Assembly: GCA_016192035.1 (NCBI GenBank)
Contig: JACPUW010000041.1
Location: forward strand, 81,235-145,234
Direction of reading: 5' to 3'
DNA from: Bacteroidota bacterium
Lineage (GTDB): Bacteria; Bacteroidota; Bacteroidia; CAILMK01; JACPUW01
DNA length: 64,000 nt
Within the stretch, counting starts at the first letter, position 1. Every line of letters starts with the position of its first letter. Below are positions 50,870 to 60,786 of this stretch, piece after piece. Both the position numbers and the translations under genes were made by a program. The notes under the pieces are model-generated. The model did no database searches and was not told the origin of the DNA. It saw nothing but the letters and a program-made list of their open reading frames with translations.

Positions 50870-52960
50870 ATGGGAGTTCTTCGCAAACACATGAAAATGG
50901 GAGCGGCTGGCCCGGGTGACTACCTGCCTAATGGCAGGCCCTATGGGTGCATAAGCCTTACTGGCACAAGAAATCCGCTTCCCGTATATCATCCTTTATT
51001 GTTGTTATTCAGTGTGTTGTTCTGTAGTTTGGTCTTTAGTCAACCGGTACAGGCCCAGCCTGATACACAAGACATTTTCAATCTTGGGCTCGAAGCCCTG
51101 TCCAAGCTCACTGTTACCTCCGCCGCCAAAGTGCCCCAAGCCGTTAAGGAGTTGCCCACCAGCGTGCACGTAGTTTCTAAGGAGCAACTCTTGCTCTATG
51201 GATACACATCCCTAGAATCCATCCTGTCCGACCTGCCCGGTTTTCAGTTTAGAAATATTCAGGGTATGAACAGTTATGTGTTTCAGCGTGGGGTGCCTAA
51301 CCAAAATAACCTTACCCTGGTGCTCATAGATGGTGTGCAGGTCAACGAACTCAATTCTGGCGGGTTTTATGGTGGAGGGCAATTCAATATCAACAACATA
51401 GAGCGAATAGAAATCATTTATGGCCCGGCATCTGAAACCTATGGCACCAATGCCCTTACCGGTATCATCAATATCATCACCCGGTCAGCCTTGGCCCCTC
51501 GGGTGGCTGCCAACCTTTCGGCGGGTTCATTCCGCAGCCGGCACGCCGACTTGAGCGTGTGCCAAACCAACAAAGAAGGGAATAAGGGAATCTTGGTCTC
51601 GGCCATGTGGCGCACAACCCAGAAAACCCCCATGGGCGGCGATATTGGCGACAACAACTGGACTGAAGGAATAGAAAATTTTGAACACGACCTGGCCCTT
51701 GATATAAAGTATGAAACCCCTAATTGGATAGTGGCAACCAATATACAGGATAAACAAGCGTCCAGGGCCACCACCGAAAAATCCATCGGCACCCACTATC
51801 TGGATCATGGCAGCCTTTGGCATATTTGGTTTGCCAACCAATACGCGAAATACACCAAGGTTTGGCCAAAAAAAGGCTCCATTAGAGCTATGGCCTACTA
51901 TAGGAACACCACCGTAGCCAAAAACTCCATCTATGCAGTGACTGACACGGCACAGATTGGCTGCTACCGCCCGGGCAACCTCATGGGAATTGAAGCCATA
52001 GGCGAGCTTTTCAGCGACCTGAAGTGCCAACTCTCGGGGGGCGCGCTCTTGGAGTATGCCAGGTTTTCACAAGATTTCTCTTTTTCATCAAGCCATTCTG
52101 CCGGGACCGCTCCCCCCAAGCCCAACACTCCCGTGGCCGTGCCTCAGTACATGGCCAGCCTGTTTTTTCAGCCTCGCTTGGCCATCACTTCCAGTTGCTT
52201 TCTTACCGCTGCCATCAGGGCTGAGTATTCGTCGGCCTATCATTTGGTGTTCACGCCCAAGCTTGGGCTTTCATACGTGTGGCCGCGACTGACCCTTAGG
52301 GGCACCTGGGCCAACGGCTTTAGGGGACCCCGGCCTTGGGACTATACCCATGGATTGGGAAACACTGACTTGCAGCCCGAAAAAATGCGATCACTTGAAG
52401 TTGGTGCCCTGTGGAGCCCATCCCATCATTTCACCTGCGACATACGCGCGTATAGAAATTTCTTGACCAATCTGCTCACCCTAGACCAAACTGACGCCGG
52501 GCCCCGAATGGCCAATCTAGGCCAGGTGTACACCAATGGACTCTGTGTATCAGGTAGCTATAAATCAAACCCTTTCACCTGTTTTGGTTGGTATGCCTTT
52601 ACACAACACCCTAATCAGTTGCACGCCACCCTACCTGAAATAAGTGCCCATACTGCCCAAGCTGGGGTGTCTGTTGGATTGCCCAAACACTTTACGGGCT
52701 TGATACGCGCCCAGTATGTGGGTCCAAGGCACAATCCCGGCACCATTCCCGCCACCGGCTCTACCCTCATTGAGCCTTACCTTTTGTTCCATGCAGCCTT
52801 GTTGTCCACCCAGTTCAAGGGTGTTTTTCTTCAAGTAACGGTAGAAAACATCTTCAATGCCCAATACTTCCATCCTTCCAACCGGTCGCCGAGCCGGTAC
52901 AAACAGGCCGACAGGAACATACAATTGACCGCCCGATATTCAATCAAGCCTAAACCATGA
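50870..52960 (+). CDS. TonB-dependent outer-membrane receptor
   Basis: About 696 residues (GTG 50867 also possible). A long polar N terminus precedes a hydrophobic signal region (LLLLFSVLFCSLVFS). The plug domain follows: KELPTSVHVVSKEQLLLYG, LSDLPGFQFRNIQG, LVLIDGVQVNE, then IERIEIIYGPASETYGTNALTGIINIIT, the conserved plug end. The remaining ~470 residues form the 22-strand barrel. It lacks the SusC carboxypeptidase-like domain, so it is of the siderophore, vitamin or metal-chelate size class. Its stop overlaps the next start, coupling it to a sensor kinase. The ligand is unknown. Confidence 0.93.
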   Translation: MGVLRKHMKMGAAGPGDYLPNGRPYGCISLTGTRNPLPVYHPLLLLFSVLFCSLVFSQPVQAQPDTQDIFNLGLEALSKLTVTSAAKVPQAVKELPTSVHVVSKEQLLLYGYTSLESILSDLPGFQFRNIQGMNSYVFQRGVPNQNNLTLVLIDGVQVNELNSGGFYGGGQFNINNIERIEIIYGPASETYGTNALTGIINIITRSALAPRVAANLSAGSFRSRHADLSVCQTNKEGNKGILVSAMWRTTQKTPMGGDIGDNNWTEGIENFEHDLALDIKYETPNWIVATNIQDKQASRATTEKSIGTHYLDHGSLWHIWFANQYAKYTKVWPKKGSIRAMAYYRNTTVAKNSIYAVTDTAQIGCYRPGNLMGIEAIGELFSDLKCQLSGGALLEYARFSQDFSFSSSHSAGTAPPKPNTPVAVPQYMASLFFQPRLAITSSCFLTAAIRAEYSSAYHLVFTPKLGLSYVWPRLTLRGTWANGFRGPRPWDYTHGLGNTDLQPEKMRSLEVGALWSPSHHFTCDIRAYRNFLTNLLTLDQTDAGPRMANLGQVYTNGLCVSGSYKSNPFTCFGWYAFTQHPNQLHATLPEISAHTAQAGVSVGLPKHFTGLIRAQYVGPRHNPGTIPATGSTLIEPYLLFHAALLSTQFKGVFLQVTVENIFNAQYFHPSNRSPSRYKQADRNIQLTARYSIKPKP

Positions 52961-55900
52961 CTGCGCCACACACCTATGGCAGCGCAGTGAAACGCCCGTA
53001 TGGGTGGTGGGCCATGGCATTTCTTTTTTTCTTGCACCTATGTTCCCCACTTGATATCGGTGCCCAGGCCAATGACCGCAACCAGGTGGTAGCCGCCTAT
53101 TTATACAACTTTGCCAAAGAAGTGCCCTGGCCAAATGAATCACAGTGGGACAAATTCAACATCTTGGTCATTGGCGAAAACACAGGTGCATTGCAACAAT
53201 CATTGAAAGGACTGGCCGCCACGCACAGCATCAATGACAAGCCCATAGTCATCAATGTTTCTGCTCAATTGTCTGATTGGAAGGGTGCGCAACTTATTTA
53301 TTTGCAAAAGGATAGAGAGTATCTCCTGCCACATTTGTTTGAACTTGTGGTTGGTAAGCCCATATTGCTGGTTACCGACAACTGCAACGAAAAGCGCCTG
53401 GTGATGCTCAACCTATATGACACCCCTGACAAACGGGTGTTGTTTGAACTGAACCGCGCCAATATGATCATTCAGCGGCTTGGGGTAACGGATGAATTGG
53501 TACTACTGGGCGGCACGGAGCTTGACGTGGCCCAATTGTACCGTGAAGGACAAAAAGCCCAGCACCAAATGCAGCGCCAGGGCGACTCGCTGAAACGGAA
53601 CCTTGACCTGCTGCAAATGGCCCTGGACGAAAGCCGAAAGACGCTCCAGTTTCAGGGCGATAGCATAGCCCAGCAGGCCAACAGAATAGTAAGGCAACAG
53701 GCCAACTTGGCAGGGCAGATTGAAAAAATACGTCAGCAAAAACTGTTGATAGAAAATCAATTGGCCAACCTAAACGCCCAGAAGGCCGCCCTAGATGAGC
53801 TTTTTGCCCGGGTGGGCCAGCAAGAAACCAAACTGGCCGAAGGCCAAATGGAAATAGATAGGCAAGAAACCACCATTGCGGCACAAAGGGAACAAATGGC
53901 CGTACAGAAAGATGTACTGGCCCAACGAAATCAAATTATCAGAAAACAGCAACAAATCAACCTTTTGCTCGGATTGGTCTTCGTCATGTTGGCCGTGCTT
54001 GCCATACTGGTGTATAGGGGGTATAGGCGTGAAGGACGGGCCAACCGACTACTGGAACAACGGGTAGGGCAGCGCACCCAGGCCCTAATGGAAGCTAAAG
54101 ACCTGCTCGAAAAGGAACTAATGGAAAGGCAAGTGCTTGAAAAACAATTGACCCGCACCAACGCGCACCTAACCAATGTGCTGGGAAGCATGACCGATGC
54201 CTTTATTACCCTTGACCGGGAATACCAAATCACGTACATGAATGCCGAAGCGGTACGCATCAACAACAAACCCGCCGGAGAGGCAATAGGAAAAACCCAC
54301 TGGGAGGAATGGCCCGGCTCGGTGGGCACTCCCGTAGAAGCCGCCTACCGCAAGGCCATGACCGAAAGGGTGGCCCTACACCTAGAGCACCACTATGAGT
54401 ACGAAAACCTGTATGATGTGTGGCTTGACATTCATGTTTACCCCACCGACGAAGGTTTGGGTATTTATTACCACGACATCACACAGCGTAAAAAAGCCGA
54501 ACAAAAACTGTTGCATTCGCAGGCTGCCCTGGCCGAAGCCGAGTCCATAGCCCGAATGGGGAGTTGGGAACTCGACATGGCCACCGGCCAAACTTCTTGG
54601 TCAGCCCAGATGTACCGTTTGATGGGTGTTGACCCGGGCGGGCCCGTGCCGCCCAAGGAATGGTTCTTGGAGCGGGTGCATGTGCAAGATAGGCCTGATT
54701 TGGAGAGAAATATGGAAGCCGCACTGGAATTTGGCCAACCTTTTTCCCAAGTCTTTAGGCTATGGGTAGCAAGCGCACAGTGGGCATGGGTGGAAGCACG
54801 CGTGCGGCCTGAGCCAGGCCCCAATGGAATGGTGCATTCCCTGGCGGGCATCCTTATTGATATTTCCGAATTGCAAGAATCGGCCTTACAGCTCAGGCGC
54901 CATTTGAGCGAATTGGACGCGCTCAATGCCGTGGGCAGGAGGGTGAGTGCCAGCCTTTCACTCAGTGAAGTGGTTATGTGGGCACTGGAGGCCATACTTG
55001 AAGAGACAAAACCCGATGCGGCTTTTTTGTTCCTGCGCCAAGGCGACCGATTGGTGCTGCAAGGGTTTGCCCCTGAAAAGGCCAAGGAGAGCTACGGCGA
55101 CATGCCCGAGCACCACCTGGGCAAATGCCTTTGCGGCATGGCGGTGAGCCAGGGTAGGGCCATATATTCACTAGACATACACCGCGATAGCCGGTGTACC
55201 TGGCAGGAGTGCAAAGAGGCACAGATGCAATCATTTGCCGCTCTGCCCCTGCGCAGCGGTGAGGATTTTTTTGGGGTCATCGGACTCTCATCTAAGCTGG
55301 AACGAAATTTTGAAGCCCAGGCCAAGTTTCTCGAAACCCTTGCCAGCCAAGTGGCTACCGGTATCAGCAATGCCATGCTGCATGATTCGGTGTTGCAGAA
55401 CCAAACACAACTTGAAATGCGGGTGGCAGAACGCACCCACGAACTGGCCCAGGCCCGCGATCGGGCCGAAGCTGCCGATAGGGTAAAATCTGCCTTCCTG
55501 GCCACCATGTCGCATGAGCTGCGCACCCCATTAAATTCTATCATCGGGTTCACGGGCATTATGTTGCAGGGCCATCCTGGCCCTCTTAACCTCGAACAGA
55601 AAAAACAACTTGGCATGGTGCAGCACAGTGCCCGCCACTTGCTAGAGCTTATCAATGATGTGCTTGATATTTCAAAAATTGAAGCCGGCGAATTGGAGCT
55701 TTTTTACTCAAATACAAACCTGATGGAACTCATGCAAGATGTGCTTGGCTTGGTGGCGCCTATGGCCAAAGCCAAGGGCCTGGAACTTGATTTTGAGTCT
55801 AACCAGGGTTTTTTGGAAATGAGTATGGATAGCAGAAGGCTCAAACAAGTGGTCCTCAATATAGTGAACAATGCCGTCAAGTTTACCGAGATGGGAGGCG

Positions 55901-56175
55901 TACGCGTGGGCTGCCACAGGCACAATGGCCAGGTTTCCATTTCAGTTGCCGATACGGGGATAGGCATCGATCCCCAAAAAATTGCCACTATTTTCCAGCC
56001 GTTTAGTCAGATAGACAATGGATTGACACGGTCACACGAGGGCACTGGCCTGGGCCTCTCCATCAGCCTTAAGCTAGCCCAGCTTATGGGTGGCCATATT
56101 TCCGTGGCGTCCATTCCTGGGGAGGGTAGCACCTTTACCATACACCTGCCCATATCAAAACACACAGAAACATGA
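52957..56175 (+). CDS. sensor histidine kinase with YfiR (DUF4154) periplasmic domain, PAS and GAF
   Basis: 1,072 residues. Signal/anchor region ~17-37; YfiR/DUF4154-like sensor ~40-190 (VVAAYLYNFAKEVPWP). A Gln-rich coiled coil runs ~190-325 (QQANRIVRQQANL), then one TM ~334-354 (INLLLGLVFVMLAVLAILV). In the cytoplasm: two PAS domains (~405-510, ~520-635), a GAF domain (~640-805), HisKA with His853 (ATMSHELRTPLN), and HATPase (NIVNNAVKF, DTGIGI, GTGLGLSIS). YfiR is usually a separate periplasmic regulator of a diguanylate cyclase; here it is fused to the kinase as its sensor. Coupled to the receptor and to the next response regulator by four-base overlaps. Confidence 0.93.
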   Translation: MTAPHTYGSAVKRPYGWWAMAFLFFLHLCSPLDIGAQANDRNQVVAAYLYNFAKEVPWPNESQWDKFNILVIGENTGALQQSLKGLAATHSINDKPIVINVSAQLSDWKGAQLIYLQKDREYLLPHLFELVVGKPILLVTDNCNEKRLVMLNLYDTPDKRVLFELNRANMIIQRLGVTDELVLLGGTELDVAQLYREGQKAQHQMQRQGDSLKRNLDLLQMALDESRKTLQFQGDSIAQQANRIVRQQANLAGQIEKIRQQKLLIENQLANLNAQKAALDELFARVGQQETKLAEGQMEIDRQETTIAAQREQMAVQKDVLAQRNQIIRKQQQINLLLGLVFVMLAVLAILVYRGYRREGRANRLLEQRVGQRTQALMEAKDLLEKELMERQVLEKQLTRTNAHLTNVLGSMTDAFITLDREYQITYMNAEAVRINNKPAGEAIGKTHWEEWPGSVGTPVEAAYRKAMTERVALHLEHHYEYENLYDVWLDIHVYPTDEGLGIYYHDITQRKKAEQKLLHSQAALAEAESIARMGSWELDMATGQTSWSAQMYRLMGVDPGGPVPPKEWFLERVHVQDRPDLERNMEAALEFGQPFSQVFRLWVASAQWAWVEARVRPEPGPNGMVHSLAGILIDISELQESALQLRRHLSELDALNAVGRRVSASLSLSEVVMWALEAILEETKPDAAFLFLRQGDRLVLQGFAPEKAKESYGDMPEHHLGKCLCGMAVSQGRAIYSLDIHRDSRCTWQECKEAQMQSFAALPLRSGEDFFGVIGLSSKLERNFEAQAKFLETLASQVATGISNAMLHDSVLQNQTQLEMRVAERTHELAQARDRAEAADRVKSAFLATMSHELRTPLNSIIGFTGIMLQGHPGPLNLEQKKQLGMVQHSARHLLELINDVLDISKIEAGELELFYSNTNLMELMQDVLGLVAPMAKAKGLELDFESNQGFLEMSMDSRRLKQVVLNIVNNAVKFTEMGGVRVGCHRHNGQVSISVADTGIGIDPQKIATIFQPFSQIDNGLTRSHEGTGLGLSISLKLAQLMGGHISVASIPGEGSTFTIHLPISKHTET

Positions 56176-56549
56176 AAACAGCGCTCATCATAGAAGACAA
56201 CGCCCAAAACATGTACCTGCTCACGTATTTGCTGGAGTGCGCTGGTTACCGGGTACTCCAGGCTTTTGATGGACAAAGGGGTATTGAAATGTCGCTTGGG
56301 CATACGCCGGATATTATTCTTCTTGACATTCAATTGCCTAAGATGGACGGTTATGAGGTGGCAAGGGAACTTATTGGTATCCACGGTACCAAGAGTATCC
56401 CCATAGTAGCCGTTACCTCATATGCCATGCCCGGCGATAGGGAAAAAGCACTGGCATCAGGTGCTACGGGATACATAGAAAAACCTATTGACCCCGACAA
56501 TTTCGTGGCTCAATTGGAAAAGATAATACCCCCTTTACACCCTAAATAA
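56172..56549 (+). CDS. single-domain response regulator (CheY-like)
   Basis: 125 residues, one receiver domain and no output domain. Acidic residues in IIEDN bind Mg2+, Asp52 in LLDIQLPKMDG is the phosphoacceptor, and Lys104 lies in YIEKPIDPDN. The start overlaps the YfiR kinase stop (ATGA), so it is almost certainly a phosphorylation target of that kinase. With no DNA-binding domain it acts through protein contacts or as a phosphate relay. Confidence 0.94.
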   Translation: MKTALIIEDNAQNMYLLTYLLECAGYRVLQAFDGQRGIEMSLGHTPDIILLDIQLPKMDGYEVARELIGIHGTKSIPIVAVTSYAMPGDREKALASGATGYIEKPIDPDNFVAQLEKIIPPLHPK

Positions 56550-56556
56550 TGCATCT

Positions 56557-58203
56557 ATGAAACATGTACTGATAGTGGACGACAAAGAAGAAAACCTGTA
56601 CCTGCTGCGTGCGGTGCTTGAAGCTAGTGGCAAAACGGTAACCGCTGCACCCAACGGGGCAGAGGCACTCAAAGAGCTGCGAAACAAGATGGTGGACGTG
56701 ATAGTGAGCGATATACTCATGCCGGTGATGGATGGGTTTTCACTCTGCATTGCCTGTAAGAAAGATCCCATCATCAACCGAATCCCATTCATTTTCTACA
56801 CAGCTACCTATACCGATGCATCTGATGAGGCATTTGCCCTGGGTTTGGGCGCCGATAGGTTTCTTACCAAGCCGCTACAGCCGGAGGATATCGTGCGGGA
56901 GGTGGACAAGGCATTGTGCCGCAGTGATCTGGGACAGGCCCAGGCAATCCCCCCTTTGGATGACGAAAAAGTGGTGCTCAAGCTCTACAACCAAACCCTG
57001 GTGCGAAAACTTGAAAAAAAAATGGCCGACCTTGAGGCTGCCAACAAACAACTGTCACTAGAAATTGAAGGGCATAAAAAGGCACAGGCTGCCCTGGAAA
57101 AAAATGAACGGCTACTGCGCGACATTGCTTCTTCCATTCCAGGGGTAGTATATCAGTTTGTCCTTGATCCTAAGGGCTATATGTCTTTCTCTTATGTGAG
57201 CGATGGGGCCAGCGCAATACTTGGGGTACCTCCTCCTGACATTTATGGCGATGCCATTAAAGCCTTTTCAAGGGTGCATCCTGAAGATTTTGATATGGTC
57301 ATGGCATCTATCAGTGAATCGGCCCAGGGGCTAAAGCCCTGGACCATGGTATTTAGGGCCATGCATCAAGAAGGTTTTTACCGCTGGGTAAAGGGAAACT
57401 CCATTCCCCGAAAACAGGATGGTGGCGGCGTGCTTTGGAACGGTACTTTTTTCGACTATACCCAGATAAAGGACTACCAGCATAACCTGGAATCGAAAAA
57501 TGCCGAACTCACCAAGGCAAATACCGAACTGGACCGTTTTGTTTATAGCGCATCACATGACATGCGTGCACCGCTCACCTCAATTATGGGGCTCATAGAC
57601 ATAACCCTGGCCGATACCACAGATGCCACGGCCAAGGCCAGGCTGAACATGATGCACAAATCGGTGGAGAAGCTGGACATGTTTATCAGGAAAATACTGG
57701 AATACTCCCGCAACACCCGGCTTGACCTGGCCCACGACTTGATACAATGGGATAAGTTGATATCAGAGTGTTTTGACGATCTGAGGTTTATGCACCAAGA
57801 CTCATCTATAGCACTGCTCGGAGAGGTAAGCCAAGAAACTAAATTTGCCACCGACCAATACCGCTTGCTTGTGGTACTCAACAATATACTATCAAACGCC
57901 ATAAAGTACAGCGATCCTCATAAGGACAAACGGGAGGTGAAAGTGCATGTGAAGTCTGACCACAACAAGGCGATAATTCAGGTGATGGACAACGGTATAG
58001 GTATTCAAACAGAACATGTGACGCGCATTTTCGAAATGTTTTACCGCGCTACGTCCACCTCTACGGGTTCTGGCCTAGGACTGTACATAGCCATGGAGAC
58101 CATTCACAAACTAAGGGGGAGTATAGAGGTAGTGTCTGAACTGGGTAAGGGCACTACCATGACCATAGAAATACCGAACCTGTATGCCAATGAAGAAATT
58201 TGA
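56557..58203 (+). CDS. receiver-PAS-histidine kinase hybrid (soluble)
   Basis: 548 residues. An N-terminal receiver holds Asp52 (VSDILMPVMDG) and the Lys in FLTKPLQPED. A coiled coil (~145-185) and a PAS domain (~190-310) follow, then HisKA with His334 (YSASHDMRAPLTS) and HATPase (LSNAIKYSD, MDNGIGI, GSGLGLYIA). There are no transmembrane segments, so it is cytoplasmic. A receiver at the N terminus of a kinase suggests a phosphorelay in which an upstream kinase controls this one. It starts seven bases after the preceding regulator. Confidence 0.93.
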   Translation: MKHVLIVDDKEENLYLLRAVLEASGKTVTAAPNGAEALKELRNKMVDVIVSDILMPVMDGFSLCIACKKDPIINRIPFIFYTATYTDASDEAFALGLGADRFLTKPLQPEDIVREVDKALCRSDLGQAQAIPPLDDEKVVLKLYNQTLVRKLEKKMADLEAANKQLSLEIEGHKKAQAALEKNERLLRDIASSIPGVVYQFVLDPKGYMSFSYVSDGASAILGVPPPDIYGDAIKAFSRVHPEDFDMVMASISESAQGLKPWTMVFRAMHQEGFYRWVKGNSIPRKQDGGGVLWNGTFFDYTQIKDYQHNLESKNAELTKANTELDRFVYSASHDMRAPLTSIMGLIDITLADTTDATAKARLNMMHKSVEKLDMFIRKILEYSRNTRLDLAHDLIQWDKLISECFDDLRFMHQDSSIALLGEVSQETKFATDQYRLLVVLNNILSNAIKYSDPHKDKREVKVHVKSDHNKAIIQVMDNGIGIQTEHVTRIFEMFYRATSTSTGSGLGLYIAMETIHKLRGSIEVVSELGKGTTMTIEIPNLYANEEI

Positions 58204-58570
58204 CCACATACTGTTGATAGACGACAGTGACATAGATAATTACATAAACCGCGAAGTACTGGAGGATGCCGGTATCTGCGCACAGATCACCGTGCAGGTG
58301 GGTGCCCGCCAAGCCATTGACTACCTTAAATCCCTCACCGGGGCATTCCCCAATGTCATTTTCCTCGACATCCGCATGCCCATGATGGATGGCTTTGACT
58401 TTCTTGAGGAATTTGAGCACCTGCCAGCTGCGCAAACCATTGATTGTGATGTATTCATGCTCTCGTCTTCTATCAACCCCGCTGATTTGGCCCGGGCCCG
58501 CTCTTTTGCCAGGGTCAAAGACTACCTAAACAAGCCGCTCAACAATCACCAACTGGAGGCAATTTTTTGA
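58190..58570 (+). CDS. single-domain response regulator closing the signalling operon
   Basis: 126 residues from ATG 58190 (58184 is two codons longer). LIDDSDIDN supplies the acidic pocket, the phosphoacceptor Asp is in IFLDIRMPMMDG, and the lysine is in DYLNKPLNNHQ. It overlaps the hybrid kinase gene by 14 bases. Again there is no output domain; this subtype commonly accompanies soluble PAS kinases in Bacteroidota. The operon thus has kinase, receiver, receiver-kinase, receiver in series. Confidence 0.92.
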   Translation: MKKFDHILLIDDSDIDNYINREVLEDAGICAQITVQVGARQAIDYLKSLTGAFPNVIFLDIRMPMMDGFDFLEEFEHLPAAQTIDCDVFMLSSSINPADLARARSFARVKDYLNKPLNNHQLEAIF

Positions 58571-58752
58571 CTCAGGCATGCCATTTCTGAATGGATGTCA
58601 ATGTCCCAGCCGCCGTCCACAAAATTCCAATACGAGGCCTTGGTGGCCATATAACAGTACAGCAAGCACTGGGTGAGGGCAAAAGCCTTCCGCCATAGGG
58701 TTTTTGGTACTTTCATGCGTTCCGCCTGTCCATTTTGCGCATCAGCCTTCAT
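58546..58752 (-). CDS. possible small protein, 68 aa, convergent with the last regulator
   Basis: A minus-strand ORF filling most of the 58.57-58.82 kb gap. The sequence (KVPKTLWRKAFALTQCLLYCY, SYWNFVDGGWDIDIHSEM) is amino-acid-like and its codon third positions favour G/C as in the core genes, but I recognise no family. It overlaps the regulator gene end by 25 bases. No -7 box is visible upstream. Confidence 0.3.
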   Translation of the reverse strand: MKADAQNGQAERMKVPKTLWRKAFALTQCLLYCYMATKASYWNFVDGGWDIDIHSEMACLSQKIASSW

Positions 58753-58818
58753 CCCAATCCCGTTTCTTTGCAGTCTTTAAGTTGCAGGTAAAAGAAATTA
58801 GCCAACAATAGGTAGTGT

Positions 58819-59649
58819 ATGCCAATCATGGGTCTGATATTGCTAAGTAGCGCCACCTCCCAACTGCTTTCCACCGAGGGCCTTTACCTAAGTCCTGATG
58901 AAAAACGCCTGGTTTTTCCCCTGGCATTGGCCCTGGTTTCCTTCTATGGCTATTGGTTTATAGCCAATTCAAAAAAAATCAAGGAGGGGTTTTTTCGGCG
59001 CCATGAACATGATGAGGCATCGCTTCGCCATGTGCGCTTTGGCAAGATTTCCGGCTTCTTTTTTATGGGTATTTTCCCGCTATTGGCCATGGGCCTGCTC
59101 TTGCCTGAATACTTGCCTGCCGACCTGGGCATTGGGTTCAACCCCGATACACAATACTTTACCGGGGCTTGGATACTGGGATTGGGCCTGGTGACGGTGC
59201 CACTGGCCTATATAAATGGCCGCAAGGAAAAAAACTGGCAACTATACCCCCAAATCCGCGCAAAAAATTGGACCGAACGCACGGTCTTTTGGGCTGCAAT
59301 TGGCTGGGCTATATACCTATTTGGGTATGAGGTGCTTTTTAGGGGGGTGCTGCTTTTTCCCCTGGTCCATGCCCTGGGACTCTGGCCCGCCGTGTTCATC
59401 AATATGGCTGTGTACTCCCTGAGCCACCTACCCAAGGGTATGGACGAAACCCTGGGTGCCCTGCCCATTGGACTGGTATTGTGCCTGCTCACCCTGGCTT
59501 CTGGCACCATTTGGATAGCTTTTGCGGTACATGTGGTCATGGCATGGACCGTGTGTTTTACCGCCCTAAGGTTCAACCCAGAAACCAATTTTGTAGGCTC
59601 CACCAAGTTAGTAATGGCACTTAGGCGGATTAGAAAACAGGGCCATTAG
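58819..59649 (+). CDS. CPBP family intramembrane metalloprotease-like protein
   Basis: 276 residues with about seven or eight TM segments. Motif 1 reads GYEVLFRGVL: the Glu-Glu pair of Rce1/CPBP proteases is Tyr-Glu, a substitution seen in many bacterial members. Motif 2 is the His in MAVYSLSHLPKG and motif 3 the His in IAFAVHVVMAW. Members cleave or bind membrane substrates, sometimes in bacteriocin immunity; the role here is unknown. With one Glu replaced, catalysis is uncertain. It stands alone between the signalling operon and the epimerase gene. Confidence 0.85.
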   Translation: MPIMGLILLSSATSQLLSTEGLYLSPDEKRLVFPLALALVSFYGYWFIANSKKIKEGFFRRHEHDEASLRHVRFGKISGFFFMGIFPLLAMGLLLPEYLPADLGIGFNPDTQYFTGAWILGLGLVTVPLAYINGRKEKNWQLYPQIRAKNWTERTVFWAAIGWAIYLFGYEVLFRGVLLFPLVHALGLWPAVFINMAVYSLSHLPKGMDETLGALPIGLVLCLLTLASGTIWIAFAVHVVMAWTVCFTALRFNPETNFVGSTKLVMALRRIRKQGH

Positions 59650-59791
59650 GACAGGGATACATGGATAGCCCCCCAACCATCAACACAGGGTGTTTCTGCC
59701 ATGCCCGCCTTAGCCAGGCATACATCAATTGTACGCACATTGGCGTTTGGCCTTGGGCCATCCAAGGCTACCAAGCATATAGCACATCAAT

Positions 59792-60778
59792 ATGAACAAA
59801 CGGATCTTTATATCGGGTGCCAGCGGCTATATAGGTGCACCACTCACGCAGCGGCTTGTGTCGCAGGGGCATACGGTACATGTGCTGCTTAGGGGCACCA
59901 AGGCATTGCCCTGGGCTTCCCATGAGCGCATCAAGGTATTTTACGGCGACATCTGCAATTACGATGATGTGGCCAGGGCCATGCATTTATGTCAAGAAGC
60001 CTATCACCTGGCGGCATTTGCCAGGGTATGGGCCAGGGACACAACCGAGTATTTCAAACAAAATGTCCACGCCACCGAGCAGGTGCTGCGGGCGGCCCGT
60101 GAAGTAGGGCTTGGGCGCACGGTATGCACCTCTACTGGGGGCATCTTTGGGCCATCTTTTCAAGGTGCCATTGCCGAAGGATATGCACGCAAGGTAGATT
60201 TTTTTAACGAGTATGAAAGCTCCAAGTGTGTGGCCGAATTGCTGATAAAGAACTGGGCCATACAGGGACAGGATATTGTATCGGTAGCCCCAACCAGGGT
60301 ATATGGCCCCTCCGCAGGCGGTAAGCTCCAGTCGGTGAACCTGATGATAGACATGTACCTGCGAGGTAAATGGAGGTTCATACCCGGCGACGGTTCAAAG
60401 GTGGGCAACTATGTGTTGGTGGACGATGTGGTGGAAGGACACCTACTGGCCATGGAAAAGGGCAGGTCTGGGCATACGTATTTATTGGCTGGCGAAAACC
60501 ACGACTATCTTTCCCTCTTTCGGCTTCTGGCACAGGTATCTGGCCGCCACCACCGCATGGTGTTCATGCCTCATTGGGTGCAGGGCCTTTTTGCCCACTG
60601 GCAATTGTGGAGGGGCTATCTGGGCATGGAACCCTCGGTTACACCCAAGTGGACGGCCAAGGGCAGGTATGATTTTGAGGTGTCAAACCAAAAGGCATGT
60701 GAGGAATTGGGCTTGAAAATCACTCCCTTGGCACAAGGCATTGAAAAAACGGTAGGCTGGCTAAAAGCGGATAGATAG
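59792..60778 (+). CDS. NAD(P)-dependent epimerase/dehydratase (extended SDR)
   Basis: 328 residues. The nucleotide loop GASGYIGA is at 10-17, the catalytic Tyr and Lys are in NEYESSKCVAE, and the preceding TSTGGIFG supplies the Ser/Thr. The extended C-terminal substrate domain contains GDGSKVGNYVLVDDVVEGHL. It resembles dihydroflavonol-reductase-like and hopanoid-associated (HpnA-type) sugar epimerases; the substrate is unassigned. It is convergent with the M16 peptidase gene, whose stop is nine bases away. Confidence 0.9.
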   Translation: MNKRIFISGASGYIGAPLTQRLVSQGHTVHVLLRGTKALPWASHERIKVFYGDICNYDDVARAMHLCQEAYHLAAFARVWARDTTEYFKQNVHATEQVLRAAREVGLGRTVCTSTGGIFGPSFQGAIAEGYARKVDFFNEYESSKCVAELLIKNWAIQGQDIVSVAPTRVYGPSAGGKLQSVNLMIDMYLRGKWRFIPGDGSKVGNYVLVDDVVEGHLLAMEKGRSGHTYLLAGENHDYLSLFRLLAQVSGRHHRMVFMPHWVQGLFAHWQLWRGYLGMEPSVTPKWTAKGRYDFEVSNQKACEELGLKITPLAQGIEKTVGWLKADR

Positions 60779-60786
60779 GTTGTGGC

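Noticed and set aside
58819-59649. CPBP protease as a dead enzyme because the first motif Glu is Tyr
   Set aside because: The YExxFR form is frequent in bacterial members as I recall, so loss of activity cannot be claimed from this alone.
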